A stretch of 64,000 nt of DNA. Source: Anaerofilum hominis (lineage in GTDB: Bacteria; Bacillota; Clostridia; Oscillospirales; Ruminococcaceae). Of the stretch, positions 50,469 to 61,636 are shown in pieces; the first letter of the stretch is position 1, and each line of letters opens with the position of its first letter. The stretch spans positions 806,001 through 870,000 of the forward strand of contig NZ_JACONZ010000001.1 of NCBI RefSeq assembly GCF_014287275.1, written 5' to 3'. The notes beneath the pieces are model-generated. The model worked only from the letters and a program-made list of their open reading frames with translations, did not search any database and was not told the DNA's origin. A program made the position numbers and the translations under genes.

Positions 50469-52337
50469 TCAGCCGTACATTTTTTGATGCGCGAATCCCT
50501 CGCCGAACATGGCGTCGTACTGCAGCAGCTTCTGTTTTTCCAGCAGGTCTTTCTGCGCTTCGCCGGCATTGGACACCGGCCCGGCAAAGCTGCCGTCCGG
50601 GCCGATCACCTCGCCCAGGTTGACCCCTTTCATCACGGTCTGGCTCTGGGCCAGAAAATCAAACCAGGCGGGCCGCAGCACATTATAGCGGGCCAGCATG
50701 GTCGCCAGCAGCTGATAAGGGGGCATGGTCCCCGCCGTCTCAGCCTCTTTTGTCTCAAAGTTGGACCACATCAGATAGGGCGCGATGTGCTTGGCCCGGA
50801 GCTGTTCCTCCTCGCTGAGCGCCTGGAAAGAGCCCAGCTCATCCAGCAGCTCCCGGCCGTCCCGGTCGCCGATGGCGGTCTGGTGATCGCCGAAGAACAA
50901 GAGCACCACGTCCCGGTCGCTGCGGGCAAAATAATCGCAGAGCAGGCCGATGGCGCGGTCAGCATCCCGCAGGCCGGTGGCGACGCTTTCCAGGCTGTCC
51001 ACATAGTACTCCGGCACGCCGGGCAGCTGCGCGTTCACCTTATAGTCCGCCGTGTACTCGTCGGGGTCGTTGGGGATATGGTTCTGCATGGTCACGGTGT
51101 GCAGAAAAACGCTGCTGCCGTCGGCAGTGGCCTGTTCATAGAGCTCGATCAGTTTTTTTGCCGTCTCGACGTCGTCGATATAAGCCCCGTGCATCTGCGG
51201 GTCGTCAAAATCGTCCTGCGCGTAAAACTCGTCAAACCCCATGGCCGGATACGCCTTGTCACGGCTGTAGATGGTCGGGTCATAGGGATGCAGCGCGATG
51301 GTTTTATAGCCCTGTTCTTTCAAAAAGCGCGGATAGCAGGGGAACTCCCCGTCCACGTATTCCACATACGGGATGCTGCCGGTGGGCAGCAGGCTGGTGG
51401 AAAAGCCGGTCAGTGCGCCGAACTCCATCTCCTCGGTGCCGCCGGAATATTTGTCCGAGATATAACTGCCCGAGATCCCCTCCGCCGCATAGCGGTCATA
51501 GTTTTCGGTCAGATCCGTGTCGTAGGACGCCCCCTGTACATTGTCCAGCCGATAGTAGCTTTCCAGCATCACCACGATCACGTCCGGGCGGCGCTGGGCG
51601 CTGCGGTCCGTTTTGGGCAGCGCCTGCGCGGCCCCGGCGGCGGCCGCCTCACCGTAGCCTTTGGGCGCGCGCGGGCTCATTGCACCCGTATACATCAAAA
51701 ACCCGGTGGCAAAGGTGCTTTGTTCATAGCTTTTGGAGGGCTGAAACGCCATGGTGTCGATCTTGAAAGCGGCCTGCACGCCGCTGTTCCAGAGCACGCC
51801 CCACAGATAAACGCCGCAGAACGCCGCCGCTGCCAGCGGCCCGGCCACCCGCAGCGCCAGACCCTTTGCACCGCCGGGCAGCGGCAGCTGGATGGGGAGC
51901 AGCAGCAGGATGCTGAGCGAAAAAAAGAGGAAGAACACCCCCATCTGAAAGGTGGGCGGGATGGACAGCTCGGTCGCCACCTTTGCCGCGTCCCCGGCAA
52001 TGGCCAGATCTTTCGGCAGCACCGGATCGCCGCGGTAGGTGAGCTTGTAAAAGTTGACATAGGCGCCGATGAACAAAAGCCCGCCCGTCAGCGCCGCACC
52101 TGTCCAGGGACGGCGGGTGAGCAAAGCGAACAGGGCGATCAGCGCGGCCAGAAAAACCGTGCCCAGCAGCGCCGCACCCAGATGGCCCGCAAAATAGGCC
52201 ACGGCCCGGCCCACACTCTGCAGCCGCACCCACTCCACAAAAAACTGGCACATCAGCGGAAAGACCGCCACGGCCCACAGGGCGAGCAGGAGCGCCGCGC
52301 GGCGGCTGTTTTTCAATTTTTGCACGGCCGTTTTCAA
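50469..52337 (-). CDS. LTA-synthase-like sulfatase-family phosphotransferase
   Basis: A 622-residue alkaline-phosphatase-superfamily membrane enzyme. Five N-terminal helices (within about 1-195) precede an extracytoplasmic catalytic domain. The domain has metal-site VIVVMLESYYRLDNV (Glu), the nucleophile Thr in YSGGTEEMEFGALTG, HTVTMQNHIPN and FFGDHQTAIGDRDG (Asp-His). It probably transfers a glycerol-phosphate-like group to a surface polymer. The TTG at 52337 is preferred as start since GGAAGGGAA lies upstream; a GTG at 52394 has no Shine-Dalgarno sequence. It forms a likely operon with the small membrane protein downstream. Confidence 0.88.
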   Translation of the reverse strand: MKTAVQKLKNSRRAALLLALWAVAVFPLMCQFFVEWVRLQSVGRAVAYFAGHLGAALLGTVFLAALIALFALLTRRPWTGAALTGGLLFIGAYVNFYKLTYRGDPVLPKDLAIAGDAAKVATELSIPPTFQMGVFFLFFSLSILLLLPIQLPLPGGAKGLALRVAGPLAAAAFCGVYLWGVLWNSGVQAAFKIDTMAFQPSKSYEQSTFATGFLMYTGAMSPRAPKGYGEAAAAGAAQALPKTDRSAQRRPDVIVVMLESYYRLDNVQGASYDTDLTENYDRYAAEGISGSYISDKYSGGTEEMEFGALTGFSTSLLPTGSIPYVEYVDGEFPCYPRFLKEQGYKTIALHPYDPTIYSRDKAYPAMGFDEFYAQDDFDDPQMHGAYIDDVETAKKLIELYEQATADGSSVFLHTVTMQNHIPNDPDEYTADYKVNAQLPGVPEYYVDSLESVATGLRDADRAIGLLCDYFARSDRDVVLLFFGDHQTAIGDRDGRELLDELGSFQALSEEEQLRAKHIAPYLMWSNFETKEAETAGTMPPYQLLATMLARYNVLRPAWFDFLAQSQTVMKGVNLGEVIGPDGSFAGPVSNAGEAQKDLLEKQKLLQYDAMFGEGFAHQKMYG

Positions 52338-52472
52338 GATAAAAGATTCCCTTCCGCCCCCGGCAAAACAGGGGCGCTGATATTGGCTTGTCACTTATAA
52401 AACGCGGCTGCCGGATTTTTTCTTTCAAATTTGTTCATTTTTTCAAAATTTTACCCAGAAAAGGTCCTGCCA

Positions 52473-52515
52473 AAACAGACACAGGCCCGGCGACCACCGG
52501 GCCTGTGTCTGTTTA
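52473..52515. terminator. Bidirectional terminator, 18-bp perfect stem
   Basis: 52473-52490 pairs perfectly with 52497-52514 around CGACCA. T-rich ends are present on both strands. It separates the surface lipoprotein gene from the LTA-synthase-like gene. The stretch 52516-52830 holds only a small GGCGGAC/GTCCGCC hairpin. Confidence 0.8.
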
Positions 52516-52830
52516 TCTCAATATTATGATCAAATCCAAAAGGTCTTTGGTCCCGGCCGGGGAGGCTGTCGCCCTCCAAAAAAAGGCTTTTGCGTGGCTG
52601 CGGGGCAAAACGGGAACGGGCAAGATCCGCCCCCCTGAAAACCAGAGGCGGACGTCAGTGTCCGCCTGCCCGTTTGCGGGCGCTGAAACGAAAAGGCCGG
52701 TGAAGAGCTGGCCGGCACCTCCGCTGAGACATCCGGCGGCACGCCCCGCGGCAAAAAACTTTGCATCTTGTCCATACCGGGGGCTGCCCTCACGGACCGA
52801 AGCAGCATTGGCGCCCAGCCCTCCTCTTTG

Positions 52831-55800
52831 TTACCGCAGCGGTTCCGGCGTCCAATCCGGTACCGGCCCCATCTCCGCGCGCGGGGGATCGTCCGTCTTT
52901 TCCCCGTCTGCCGCCGCAGGTACAGGCGGCGAGCCCGGGGTCCAGGCCGGGTCCGGCGTGGGACTCAGCACCGGCGTTGCCGCGGGCGTGGTCGAAGTCA
53001 CCGCGCCCGGGCTGGGCAGAGGTTCGGGCGTCCAATCCGGCTCCGGCGTCGGCCCGATGGTCGGCGTGGGAGAAGTCACTGTGCCCGGGCCGGGCAGGGG
53101 TTCGGGCGTCCAATCCGGCTCCGGCGTCGGCCCGATGGTCGGCGTGGGAGAAGCGATATCTGCTTCTTCCTGCCCCGGCGCGGGCTGCTTTTCTGCTTCC
53201 GGCTCCGGCGTCTGCTCTGCCGCCGTCTTTGCATCCTCCTGCGGGGTATTTTCTTGCAGGGCGAACAGAGCACTGTTTGCCGCGGCCTTTACCGTGAGGG
53301 TGATCTGGGCAGTGACGCCGCCCGCCTGGGCGCTCAGGATCGTCTCCCCCGCGGCGAGCGCCGTTACCTGCGCCCGCGACGGGTCCAGCGGGTCGGCCGT
53401 CACCGCGGCGACGCCCTCATCGCTGCTGGACCAGACGACGGTGCGGTGGGTGGTATTCCCCGGCTGCACCGCAGCGCTGAACTGCCGGGTCTCCCCCACA
53501 GCCGCCGTGGCCGCGCCGCCGCTCTCTCCGACAAAGGTGATCTCGGTGACCGGGACATCGGTCGCCGCGATATCCCGGATATCCACATCGCAGCTGACAG
53601 CGCATTTTTGTCCCGCTGCCTCTGTGACGGCGGAGAAATAGCCCCACACCTTTCTGCTCTCCGCCTCTGTTTTCAAAATGTGCAGCGCGGTGTCGGTGGA
53701 GATGGTCGCCTTGGTCCCGTCATCGTACCACTCGCCCGTTAAAGCTGCCGCCGCCGAGGAGACCTTCAGCAGCCAGTAGTCCCCATCGTCCTCCTTGACG
53801 AACTGCGGGGCAGCGCCGGGCACCTCGGCGCCGTTTACCACCAGCCGGTCGCTGGGCCCGATATCGAGCCCGCTGCCCCCGTTCAGCGGGTCGTTTTCCG
53901 CCTCAAAGCGGACATTCTCAAAAACGGCCTGGTTTTGGGCGGACCCGTACTGGATGCTGAGATATTTTTCCGCACAGCAGCCGGGCGCGCGCACGGCGCG
54001 CAGGGTGGAATCTGCGACGTGCAGGGTGTTGACATACCCCTGTACCGGGTCCACCCCGATGATCTGTCCCCCGTCGATGACCAGCACGCTGTAGTCGTTG
54101 CTGGTACCCGTCATGGAGTTGTAGCCGGTCAGGGTGCTGCCGGTCACTTCAAAAGTGCAGTTATTGCTGATGGCGTTGAGGGTCGTCCAGCCCTGCACGG
54201 CCGAGGCCGCCACCGTTACCTCCATCCCCGCAGACTGCTGCAGGTTGATCGCATACCGGGCGCCCCGCAGATCCGAGTTCTGCAGGCGCAGGCTTCCGCC
54301 CGTGAGATTGCCGAAATAAAACGCTGAAAAAACTCTGTCGATGGTCAGGCCCGCGTCTTCATTGAGTCGGAAACCGTCCGCCTCCACCGAAAGATCTTTC
54401 TGCACCCGCGCCGCGCCGCCGGCGACCTCGCCCCTCAGATAGAGAAAGACGGTATTGATGTCGGCCGTGGCGGCGCTCACATCTTTCAGCCGTATCGTGT
54501 AGTTGCTGGTGTTTTCCACCAGGATACCGCGCGCGCCCGACGGGAGCTCCAGGGACAAATGCTCCAGCGTCAGGCTGCCGGGCTGCGCCGTGTCGGCCTG
54601 CGCCGCGCTGGTGCAGCCCCGGTCCACCACAAAGGCTTTGGCCGTGGCGGCGGAGGGCGCGATTACGGTTTTACCCGTCCCGCTGCCCCGGATCGTCAGC
54701 GTCTTTCCCACGACGACCGTCTCGTCATACCGGCCCTCCGGCAGGCTGATGGTCGCGCCGTCCGGCGCGCCGGCAACAGCTTCCGCAAGCGAACTGTAAC
54801 GATCGGTCCCATCCGTGATGGCAACGATCTTATCCCCGTCCACAAGGATCACGCCGTCCACCGCCACCGTGCAGCCGCCGCCATCGCTGCTGTTAATGTA
54901 AAGCAGGTCTGAGGTGGGTGTCGCAGCCACCGCGCCGCTGTTGGCGCAGCCGGTCACCTCCACGCGGTTCGCGCGCGCAGCGGAATAGTTGTCGTCCTTT
55001 GCCCCGCCCGCGGACAGGCTTTGCTCCACCGCAACGCCCGCCCCCATGCCGGGAGAGGTGATCGCGCCGCTGTTGACGCAGCCGGTGAGGACCGCGCTCC
55101 AGTAGATGTCGCCCGCAATGCCCGCCACGCAGCTTTTGCCGGTCACCGCCGCCTGGTTCTTACAGTTTTCCACCGTTACCGTGAGGGTCTGGTTATAGAT
55201 GTCGCCCGGCGCGTTATAGCGGACCCAGCCCACAACGCCGCCCACATAGGAGCCGCCGGTGACCGTGGCCGCCGCGCTGTTGGTACAGCCGGACACCGTG
55301 CCGCCGAACTTCTGCTCCCCGGCAATGCCGCCGATGCTGGTGCCGCTGCCCGTCACCGTGCCGCTGTTCGCGCAGCGCTCGATGTCACAGGTGGTGGACA
55401 GGCCCACAATGCCGCCCACGCCGCTCTGGCCGCCCACGGGGCCGCTGTTGGCGCAGCCGCGCACCGCAAAGGCGGAACGCCCGGCCGTGCCCGCGGGGTC
55501 CTGATCGTAGTACATGGCCCCCGCGATGCCGCCCGCGTTGGCACTTGAGGCCGCGACGGCCGCGGCATTGGAACAATTCTGCACCACGCCGGTCTTGAGG
55601 CCGCGCCCCACGATGCCGCCGACCCCCTGTGTGCCGGAGACCACGCCGCCGGTCACATGACAGTCAGAGATCGCCGCCCCGTCCGTGAGCAGGCCCGTCA
55701 CTGCCCCCAGCGCCTTGCTGGAGGGCACGTCCACCTTTACTCCGGTCAGGGTAAGGCCTTTTACCTCTGCCCCGCTGCCCGCGACCGCGCCGAACAGGCC

Positions 55801-57216
55801 CACGCCCCTATCGGCGGCGCTTGTCGCGCTGATCGACAGGCCTGCGATCGTGTTTCCGCTGCCGTCAAAGACCCCGGCAAACGGGGTGCTGCCCGCCGCC
55901 AATCCGCCGCCGCTCCTACTGCTTGCGCCTATGGGCGTCCACTCCCGGCCATCCAGATCCAAATTCACGCCCAATGTGACGGTGATCCCGGCAAAATCGC
56001 TGCCGCCGTTCACCAAACTGGCCAGGCCGGCCAGTTGCTCTGCATTCTCCAACACATATTTCTGTGCGTCACCCGTATACCAGCTGGTATCGGCAGAACC
56101 GTCCCACACGCGTACCGGCACCGGCGTTGGGGTCGGCGTCGGGCTCGCCGTGGCCGTGGGCGCAGGGGTGGCGGTGGGGGCCGCGGGGACCGCCGTAGCC
56201 GTGCCCGCGCCGCCCGGGTTCCAGGGGGTGGGCGCAGGCGCGGGTTTTCGGGTCGGCGCCGCCGTCGCCGACGGCGCCTTGGTGGGCGTGGCCAGATTGG
56301 CGCTGGCCGTCCCGCTCCCCTCCAGCACCGGGGACTCTTTTTCTTCGACCACAGCAGGGGCCAGCGTGCCGCCCAGTTTTTCCTTTTCGTCAGAGATCGC
56401 TCGTTTCACCGTGCCCTCGCCACTCAAGGTCAGCGGCACGCCGGTGGCCAGGACGTCGATCTGCGCCCCTTTTGCCACTGCGATCTCACTGCCGGAGGCG
56501 TTGTCCATGAGCACCAGTTCCCCGATGCCGGCTTTTACCTCCAGCGAGCAGTTCCCCCTGAGCACCGCCTTTTCCACCCCAGCGGTCAGGTTCAAGCTGC
56601 TGCCCTCCGCTTTTTTGCTCACGGTCAGCTCTGCAAGCGGGCTGTTTTGCTCCAGCTGCGCCGCGGCGTTCAGCATCACCCTGTCCACCCGGGCCTCGTC
56701 GGTGAGCAGCAGTTCGCTGCTGGCCGCGCTGCTCTCGACCATCACCGTCTTTACCTCGGCGGAGATCTCAAACCGCACACGGGTGCGGGCGCTCACCACA
56801 TCTGCGCGTGTGCCGCTGTCCAGCACCAGGCGCAGGTCCTTTTTTTCCGCCAGAACAGTGCCCAAACTGCAGTCCTCAAAATGGACGCTGTTGGGCCCGC
56901 CGCCGTACAGATAAACGTCTCCCTCGACCGTGCAGCCGCGCAGGGTCGCGTCGCCCTCCCCCACGGCTTTATCCACGGTAAGCGAGCCGTGGATCACCGC
57001 ATTTTCCAGCACGATGCCGTCCGCCTTGAGCACCACGTCGCTGTACTCGCTCGCCTGGGAATAAACGCCGGGCTCACTCAGCACCAGAGTTTTTTCTGCG
57101 GCCGTGCTGCCGACAGAAGCCGGCTCTCCGCCGGGCTCCGGGCCGGAGCCGCAGCCCGCGAATACCGAGGCAACGACGGCTGCCGCCAGCAGCAGCGCGG
57201 TTATTTTTTTCTTCAT
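52831..57216 (-). CDS. Giant beta-helix surface lipoprotein with Ig-like domain
   Basis: A 1461-residue secreted lipoprotein. The signal peptide ends in the lipobox VFAGC (Cys22). Residues about 35-285 are short beta-strand repeats of parallel beta-helix type. A Thr/Pro/Ala linker (about 305-365) leads to GLUG-like repeats (GGIVGRGL, GGIAGEQKFGG, NSGAV motifs, about 385-800) and a pectate-lyase-like helix (about 810-1200). A BIG2-like Ig domain follows near 1265-1340 (QFSAAVQPGNTTHRTVVWSSSDEGVAAV). The C-terminal tail is Pro/Thr rich with 26-residue repeats containing EPDWTPEPLP. No LPXTG anchor is seen. It is likely an adhesin or glycan-binding protein; no catalytic residues are recognised. 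Confidence 0.85.
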   Translation of the reverse strand: MKKKITALLLAAAVVASVFAGCGSGPEPGGEPASVGSTAAEKTLVLSEPGVYSQASEYSDVVLKADGIVLENAVIHGSLTVDKAVGEGDATLRGCTVEGDVYLYGGGPNSVHFEDCSLGTVLAEKKDLRLVLDSGTRADVVSARTRVRFEISAEVKTVMVESSAASSELLLTDEARVDRVMLNAAAQLEQNSPLAELTVSKKAEGSSLNLTAGVEKAVLRGNCSLEVKAGIGELVLMDNASGSEIAVAKGAQIDVLATGVPLTLSGEGTVKRAISDEKEKLGGTLAPAVVEEKESPVLEGSGTASANLATPTKAPSATAAPTRKPAPAPTPWNPGGAGTATAVPAAPTATPAPTATASPTPTPTPVPVRVWDGSADTSWYTGDAQKYVLENAEQLAGLASLVNGGSDFAGITVTLGVNLDLDGREWTPIGASSRSGGGLAAGSTPFAGVFDGSGNTIAGLSISATSAADRGVGLFGAVAGSGAEVKGLTLTGVKVDVPSSKALGAVTGLLTDGAAISDCHVTGGVVSGTQGVGGIVGRGLKTGVVQNCSNAAAVAASSANAGGIAGAMYYDQDPAGTAGRSAFAVRGCANSGPVGGQSGVGGIVGLSTTCDIERCANSGTVTGSGTSIGGIAGEQKFGGTVSGCTNSAAATVTGGSYVGGVVGWVRYNAPGDIYNQTLTVTVENCKNQAAVTGKSCVAGIAGDIYWSAVLTGCVNSGAITSPGMGAGVAVEQSLSAGGAKDDNYSAARANRVEVTGCANSGAVAATPTSDLLYINSSDGGGCTVAVDGVILVDGDKIVAITDGTDRYSSLAEAVAGAPDGATISLPEGRYDETVVVGKTLTIRGSGTGKTVIAPSAATAKAFVVDRGCTSAAQADTAQPGSLTLEHLSLELPSGARGILVENTSNYTIRLKDVSAATADINTVFLYLRGEVAGGAARVQKDLSVEADGFRLNEDAGLTIDRVFSAFYFGNLTGGSLRLQNSDLRGARYAINLQQSAGMEVTVAASAVQGWTTLNAISNNCTFEVTGSTLTGYNSMTGTSNDYSVLVIDGGQIIGVDPVQGYVNTLHVADSTLRAVRAPGCCAEKYLSIQYGSAQNQAVFENVRFEAENDPLNGGSGLDIGPSDRLVVNGAEVPGAAPQFVKEDDGDYWLLKVSSAAAALTGEWYDDGTKATISTDTALHILKTEAESRKVWGYFSAVTEAAGQKCAVSCDVDIRDIAATDVPVTEITFVGESGGAATAAVGETRQFSAAVQPGNTTHRTVVWSSSDEGVAAVTADPLDPSRAQVTALAAGETILSAQAGGVTAQITLTVKAAANSALFALQENTPQEDAKTAAEQTPEPEAEKQPAPGQEEADIASPTPTIGPTPEPDWTPEPLPGPGTVTSPTPTIGPTPEPDWTPEPLPSPGAVTSTTPAATPVLSPTPDPAWTPGSPPVPAAADGEKTDDPPRAEMGPVPDWTPEPLR
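53023..53153. repeat. 78-bp tandem coding repeat in lipoprotein tail
   Basis: A segment starting at 53023 recurs at 53101 (78 bp, 26 codons) with near identity over at least 50 bp, and a more diverged copy begins near 52836. In-frame repeats of this kind can vary in number between strains. Confidence 0.8.
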
Positions 57217-57850
57217 CCCTGTCCACACCTCATCTGTTTGAAGTTCACCTTTGCAGACGCTTTTGTCTCAATTGTCATAATACTCTTTATTTCCGTGTTT
57301 TGAAATCGCTTTTTATGATTTTCTATCTTTTGACAAATTTACAGATTATTTTTGTATACTTTTTAATTCTTTCACGGCCGCAGGAGGCGCGGGGCGGGAG
57401 CAGACGAACGCATCTTGCTCCATCGCTTTTCATCTTTTCCGCGTTTTCACCCATTCCATCGCTGCCGGTCTTTATCGCCTCAAAACCAGGCTTCTCCGGC
57501 AGGATCGGGCCGGAAAAGCCCTGCGTGGGCGCGGTGCCCCCGGCCGCTTCAAACGCAGCCCGTAACGCGTCTTTCCGCCGCACCGCCTGCCCCCGGCCCG
57601 CAAGCAGGCGCTTTTCCCCACGCGGAGCCAGGCCCCCAGCCGGACCCTCTGCCGCTATAAAACCTCTCTTTGTTTTCCGCTTCCCCGGGCACGGGAGGCG
57701 AAAGCCCTTTTCCCTCCCCCGGCAGAGCCTGGGCGGCGTTTTCCGCCCAGGCAGCGCAACAGGAAAGCGCCGCCCTCTGCGCGGTGCTTCGCACAGGGGG
57801 CGGCGCTTAAAATGGAACGGAACACTGTCCGAGAGACAGGCATTAGGATG
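57217..57850. other. Upstream region of the lipoprotein gene and hairpin-rich gap
   Basis: 57240-57365 is AT-rich and contains a plus-strand TTGACA (57330-57335) with TATACT 19 bp on, plus weaker minus-strand -10 sites near 57280 that could serve the lipoprotein gene. GC-rich hairpins lie at 57728-57753 and 57767-57809. No gene is recognised. Confidence 0.4.
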
Positions 57851-58486
57851 CGAAAGAGCTTTCCTCTTCGCTATAGTTATAGTGCGCATCCATGCGAGAA
57901 TGCTGCGCATTCTCCCAGGCCATTGCGGCGCTGCGGCGAGAAGACTTTCCTCTCCGCTGCAGTTATAGTGCGCATCCATGCGAGAATGCTGCGCATTCTC
58001 CCAGGCTATTGCGGCGCTGCGGCGAAAGAGCTTTCCTCTTCGCTATAGTTATAGTGCGCATCCATGCGAGAATGCTGCGCATTCTCCCAGGCTATTGCGG
58101 CGCTGCGGCGAAAGAGCTTTCCTCTTCGCTATAGTTATAGTACGCATCCATGCGAGAATGCTGCGCATTCTCCCACGCATTTGCGGCGCTGCGGCGAAAG
58201 AGCTTTCCTCTTCGCTATAGTTATAGTACGCATCCATGCGAGAATGCTGCGCATTCTCCCACGCATTTGCGGCGCTGCGGCGAAAAAGTTTTCCTCTTCG
58301 CTATAGTTATAGTACGCATCCATGCGAGAATGCTGCGCATTCTCCCACGCATTTGCGGCACTGCGGCGAGAAGACTTTCCTTTCCGCTGCAGTTATAGTG
58401 CGCATCCATGCGGGAATGCTGTGCATTCCCCCAGGCCATTGCGGCGCTGCGAAGAGAGAGTTTCCCTCTTCGCTTCCGCTGCGGCA
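57851..58486. repeat. Array of seven 86-bp tandem repeats plus partial eighth
   Basis: Units start at 57851, 57937, 58023, 58109, 58195, 58281 and 58367, with a shortened copy from 58453. Each unit holds the hairpin GAGAATGC-TGC-GCATTCTC, and most also hold a GCGAA.GAG/CTC.TTCGC hairpin across the unit border. In the seventh unit both arms of the first hairpin change together (GGGAATGC/GCATTCCC). Because 86 is not a multiple of 3, the apparent short ORFs in the array are read in shifting frames and are not coding. It starts about 15 bp past the etfA stop codon. Confidence 0.92.
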
Positions 58487-58501
58487 CAGCTGAAAACGCG
58501 C

Positions 58502-59515
58502 TCAGGCCTTGGCGACGATCTCGCGCTTGAGGGCCTCGGTCAGCAGCGGCACGATCTGCAGCGCGTCGCCCACGATGCCGTAGTCCGCAACTTCAAAGAT
58601 CGGGGCGGTCTCATCCTTGTTGATGGCCACGATCACGTCGGAATCCTCCATACCGGCCAGATGCTGGATGGCGCCGGAAATGCCGCAGGCGATGTACAGG
58701 TTCGGGCGCACGGTCTTGCCGGTCTGGCCAACCTGCATATCCTTTTCAGCCCAGCCCGCGTCCACTGCCGCGCGGCTGCAGCTCACGGTACCGCCGAGCA
58801 CGTCGGCCAGCTCCTGCAGCAGATGGAAGTTCTCGGCGCTGCACATGCCGCGGCCGCCGGAGACCAGGATCTTCGCGTCCTGGATATCCATCTTCGCAGC
58901 AGCGGTCTTGACCACTTCGAGGATCTCCACATTTATGTGCTGGTCCAGGTCGGCGGGGACAAACTCCTCCACGGGGCAGGTGCGGCCCTCTTCGCGGGGC
59001 AGTTTTTTCATCACGCCGGGGCGCACGGTCGCCATCTGGGGACGATGCTCCGGGCAGATGATGGTCGCCATGATGTTGCCGCCAAAGGCCGGGCGGGTCA
59101 TCTGCAGGTTCCCGCTCTCCGGGTCCACGGCAAGGCCGGTGCAGTCGGCGGTCAGGCCGGTGTGCACGCGGGCGGAGATGCGGGGGCCCACGTCGCGTCC
59201 GATGGCGGTCGCGCCGACCAGGACGGCTTCGGGCTTGTATTTTTTGATGGTCTCAGCCATGCAGTACGCATAGGGCTCGGTCATATAGGTCTCCAGCAGC
59301 TTGTCGTCGATCTTGATGATCCGGTCGGCGCCATACTCGGCCAGCGGCTTGCACAGGCCATCCACCTGGTGGCCCAGCAGCACGGCGGTGACCTCGGTGC
59401 CGAGGTCGGCGGCCAGTTCTTTCGCCTTGCCGATCAGCTCGTAGGAAACGTTTGTGACCTTGCCGTCGACCTGCTGCACAAAGACGAATACACCTTTATA
59501 ATCCTGAAGATTCAT
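58502..59515 (-). CDS. etfA: Electron transfer flavoprotein, alpha subunit
   Basis: A 337-residue EtfA. The N-terminal domain begins [26 protein letters not shown]; the C-terminal FAD-binding domain has [34 protein letters not shown] and [25 protein letters not shown]. With EtfB and Bcd it forms the clostridial complex that couples crotonyl-CoA reduction to ferredoxin reduction from NADH. The ATG at 59515 is preferred; an upstream ATG at 59527 is too close to the AAAGGA signal. It is the last gene of the butyrate operon, followed by the 86-bp array. Confidence 0.95.
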   Translation of the reverse strand: MNLQDYKGVFVFVQQVDGKVTNVSYELIGKAKELAADLGTEVTAVLLGHQVDGLCKPLAEYGADRIIKIDDKLLETYMTEPYAYCMAETIKKYKPEAVLVGATAIGRDVGPRISARVHTGLTADCTGLAVDPESGNLQMTRPAFGGNIMATIICPEHRPQMATVRPGVMKKLPREEGRTCPVEEFVPADLDQHINVEILEVVKTAAAKMDIQDAKILVSGGRGMCSAENFHLLQELADVLGGTVSCSRAAVDAGWAEKDMQVGQTGKTVRPNLYIACGISGAIQHLAGMEDSDVIVAINKDETAPIFEVADYGIVGDALQIVPLLTEALKREIVAKA

Positions 59516-59608
59516 TTGAATGATCATTCCTTTCTCGGAATTGTGCCGGTCACGCCGGGCGCGATGCGGGCACGGGCCCGCCGGCGCGCGGCGCGTCACC
59601 GCGTTCTG

Positions 59609-60391
59609 TCAGATAATGAATTTTTCTTTGAGCTTTTCAACGATATAGTCGGCGGACTCCTGCGGGTCCAGCTGGACCTTGGTGCCGGCGGCCTTGAGCG
59701 CCTTGGTAAAAGACTTGAAGACGCGGGTGGGGCTGCCCTTGAGGCCGATATTATCGTCGGAGACGGCCAGGTCGGGGCGGGTAAAGGTCTTGACGTCCCC
59801 CTCGCGGTAGGCGTCAAAGATGCCGCCCGGGGTCATGTAGCGCGGCTCGTTGAGCTCAGACAGAGCGGTGATCAGGCAGGGCATTTTCGCCTTGAGGACG
59901 TGATAGCGGTCCTCGAACTGACGCTTGACGATCACATAGTCGCCCTCGACCTTGATGTCCTCGGCATAGCTGATATTCGCCAGGCCCAGATGCTCGGCGA
60001 TCTGCGGGCCCACCTGGGCGGTGTCGCCGTCGATGGCCTGCCGGCCGGTGATGATCAGGTCATAGGGCAGCTTTTCGATCGCCGAGGCGATGGTGCTGGA
60101 GGTGGCCCAGGTATCCGCGCCGCCAAAGGCGCGGTCGGTGATGAGGTACCCCTCGTCCGCGCCCATGGCCAGAGCCTCGCGCAGCACGGCGTCCGCCTGG
60201 GGCGGGCCCATCGAGACGACGGCGATATGGGCGCCGTTCTGCTCTTTGATGCGCAGGGCGGCCTCCAGGCCGGCCTTGTCGTCCGGGTTCATGATGCTGG
60301 GGATGCCGTCGCGGATCAGGGTGCCGGTCACGGGGTCGATCTTGACCTCGTTGGTATCGGGAACTTGCTTGATGCAAACTACGATGTTCAT
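59609..60391 (-). CDS. etfB: Electron transfer flavoprotein, beta subunit
   Basis: A 260-residue EtfB. It has the family start MNIVVCIKQVPDTNEVKIDP, MNPDDKAGLEAALRIKE, the nucleotide-binding TGRQAIDGDTAQVGPQIAEHLGL, and LPYDLIITG. As in bifurcating clostridial Etf, the protein should bind an additional FAD, but this was not tested residue by residue. It is located between bcd and etfA in one transcription unit. Confidence 0.96.
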   Translation of the reverse strand: MNIVVCIKQVPDTNEVKIDPVTGTLIRDGIPSIMNPDDKAGLEAALRIKEQNGAHIAVVSMGPPQADAVLREALAMGADEGYLITDRAFGGADTWATSSTIASAIEKLPYDLIITGRQAIDGDTAQVGPQIAEHLGLANISYAEDIKVEGDYVIVKRQFEDRYHVLKAKMPCLITALSELNEPRYMTPGGIFDAYREGDVKTFTRPDLAVSDDNIGLKGSPTRVFKSFTKALKAAGTKVQLDPQESADYIVEKLKEKFII

Positions 60392-60415
60392 GGTATAGAC
60401 TCTCCTTCCCTCTCG

Positions 60416-61552
<1,137 letters not shown>

Positions 61553-61587
61553 CTTGTATTCTCCTCCAATATCCGGATGTCACAGCG

Positions 61588-61632
61588 AAGCACAAAAGGG
61601 CGGAGATGCTCCGTCCTTTGTGCTGTGTTTCT
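61588..61632 (-). promoter_or_regulatory. Intercistronic hairpin between hbd and bcd
   Basis: On the minus strand GCACAAAGGACGGAGC pairs with a near-complementary arm ending TTTTGTGC. It resembles a weak terminator or processing stem and may set the hbd to bcd ratio. Confidence 0.55.
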
Positions 61633-61636
61633 TTCC

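Noticed and set aside
50136..52400. Roughly 750-codon plus-strand frame opposite the LTA-synthase-like gene
   Set aside because: Antisense shadow of a recognised enzyme; no Shine-Dalgarno sequence.
55657..57303. Long plus-strand frames opposite the surface lipoprotein
   Set aside because: Shadow of the repetitive lipoprotein gene, which has a signal peptide and lipobox in the minus frame.
57851..58486. CRISPR array
   Set aside because: The whole 86-bp unit is repeated without unique spacers and no cas gene is present.
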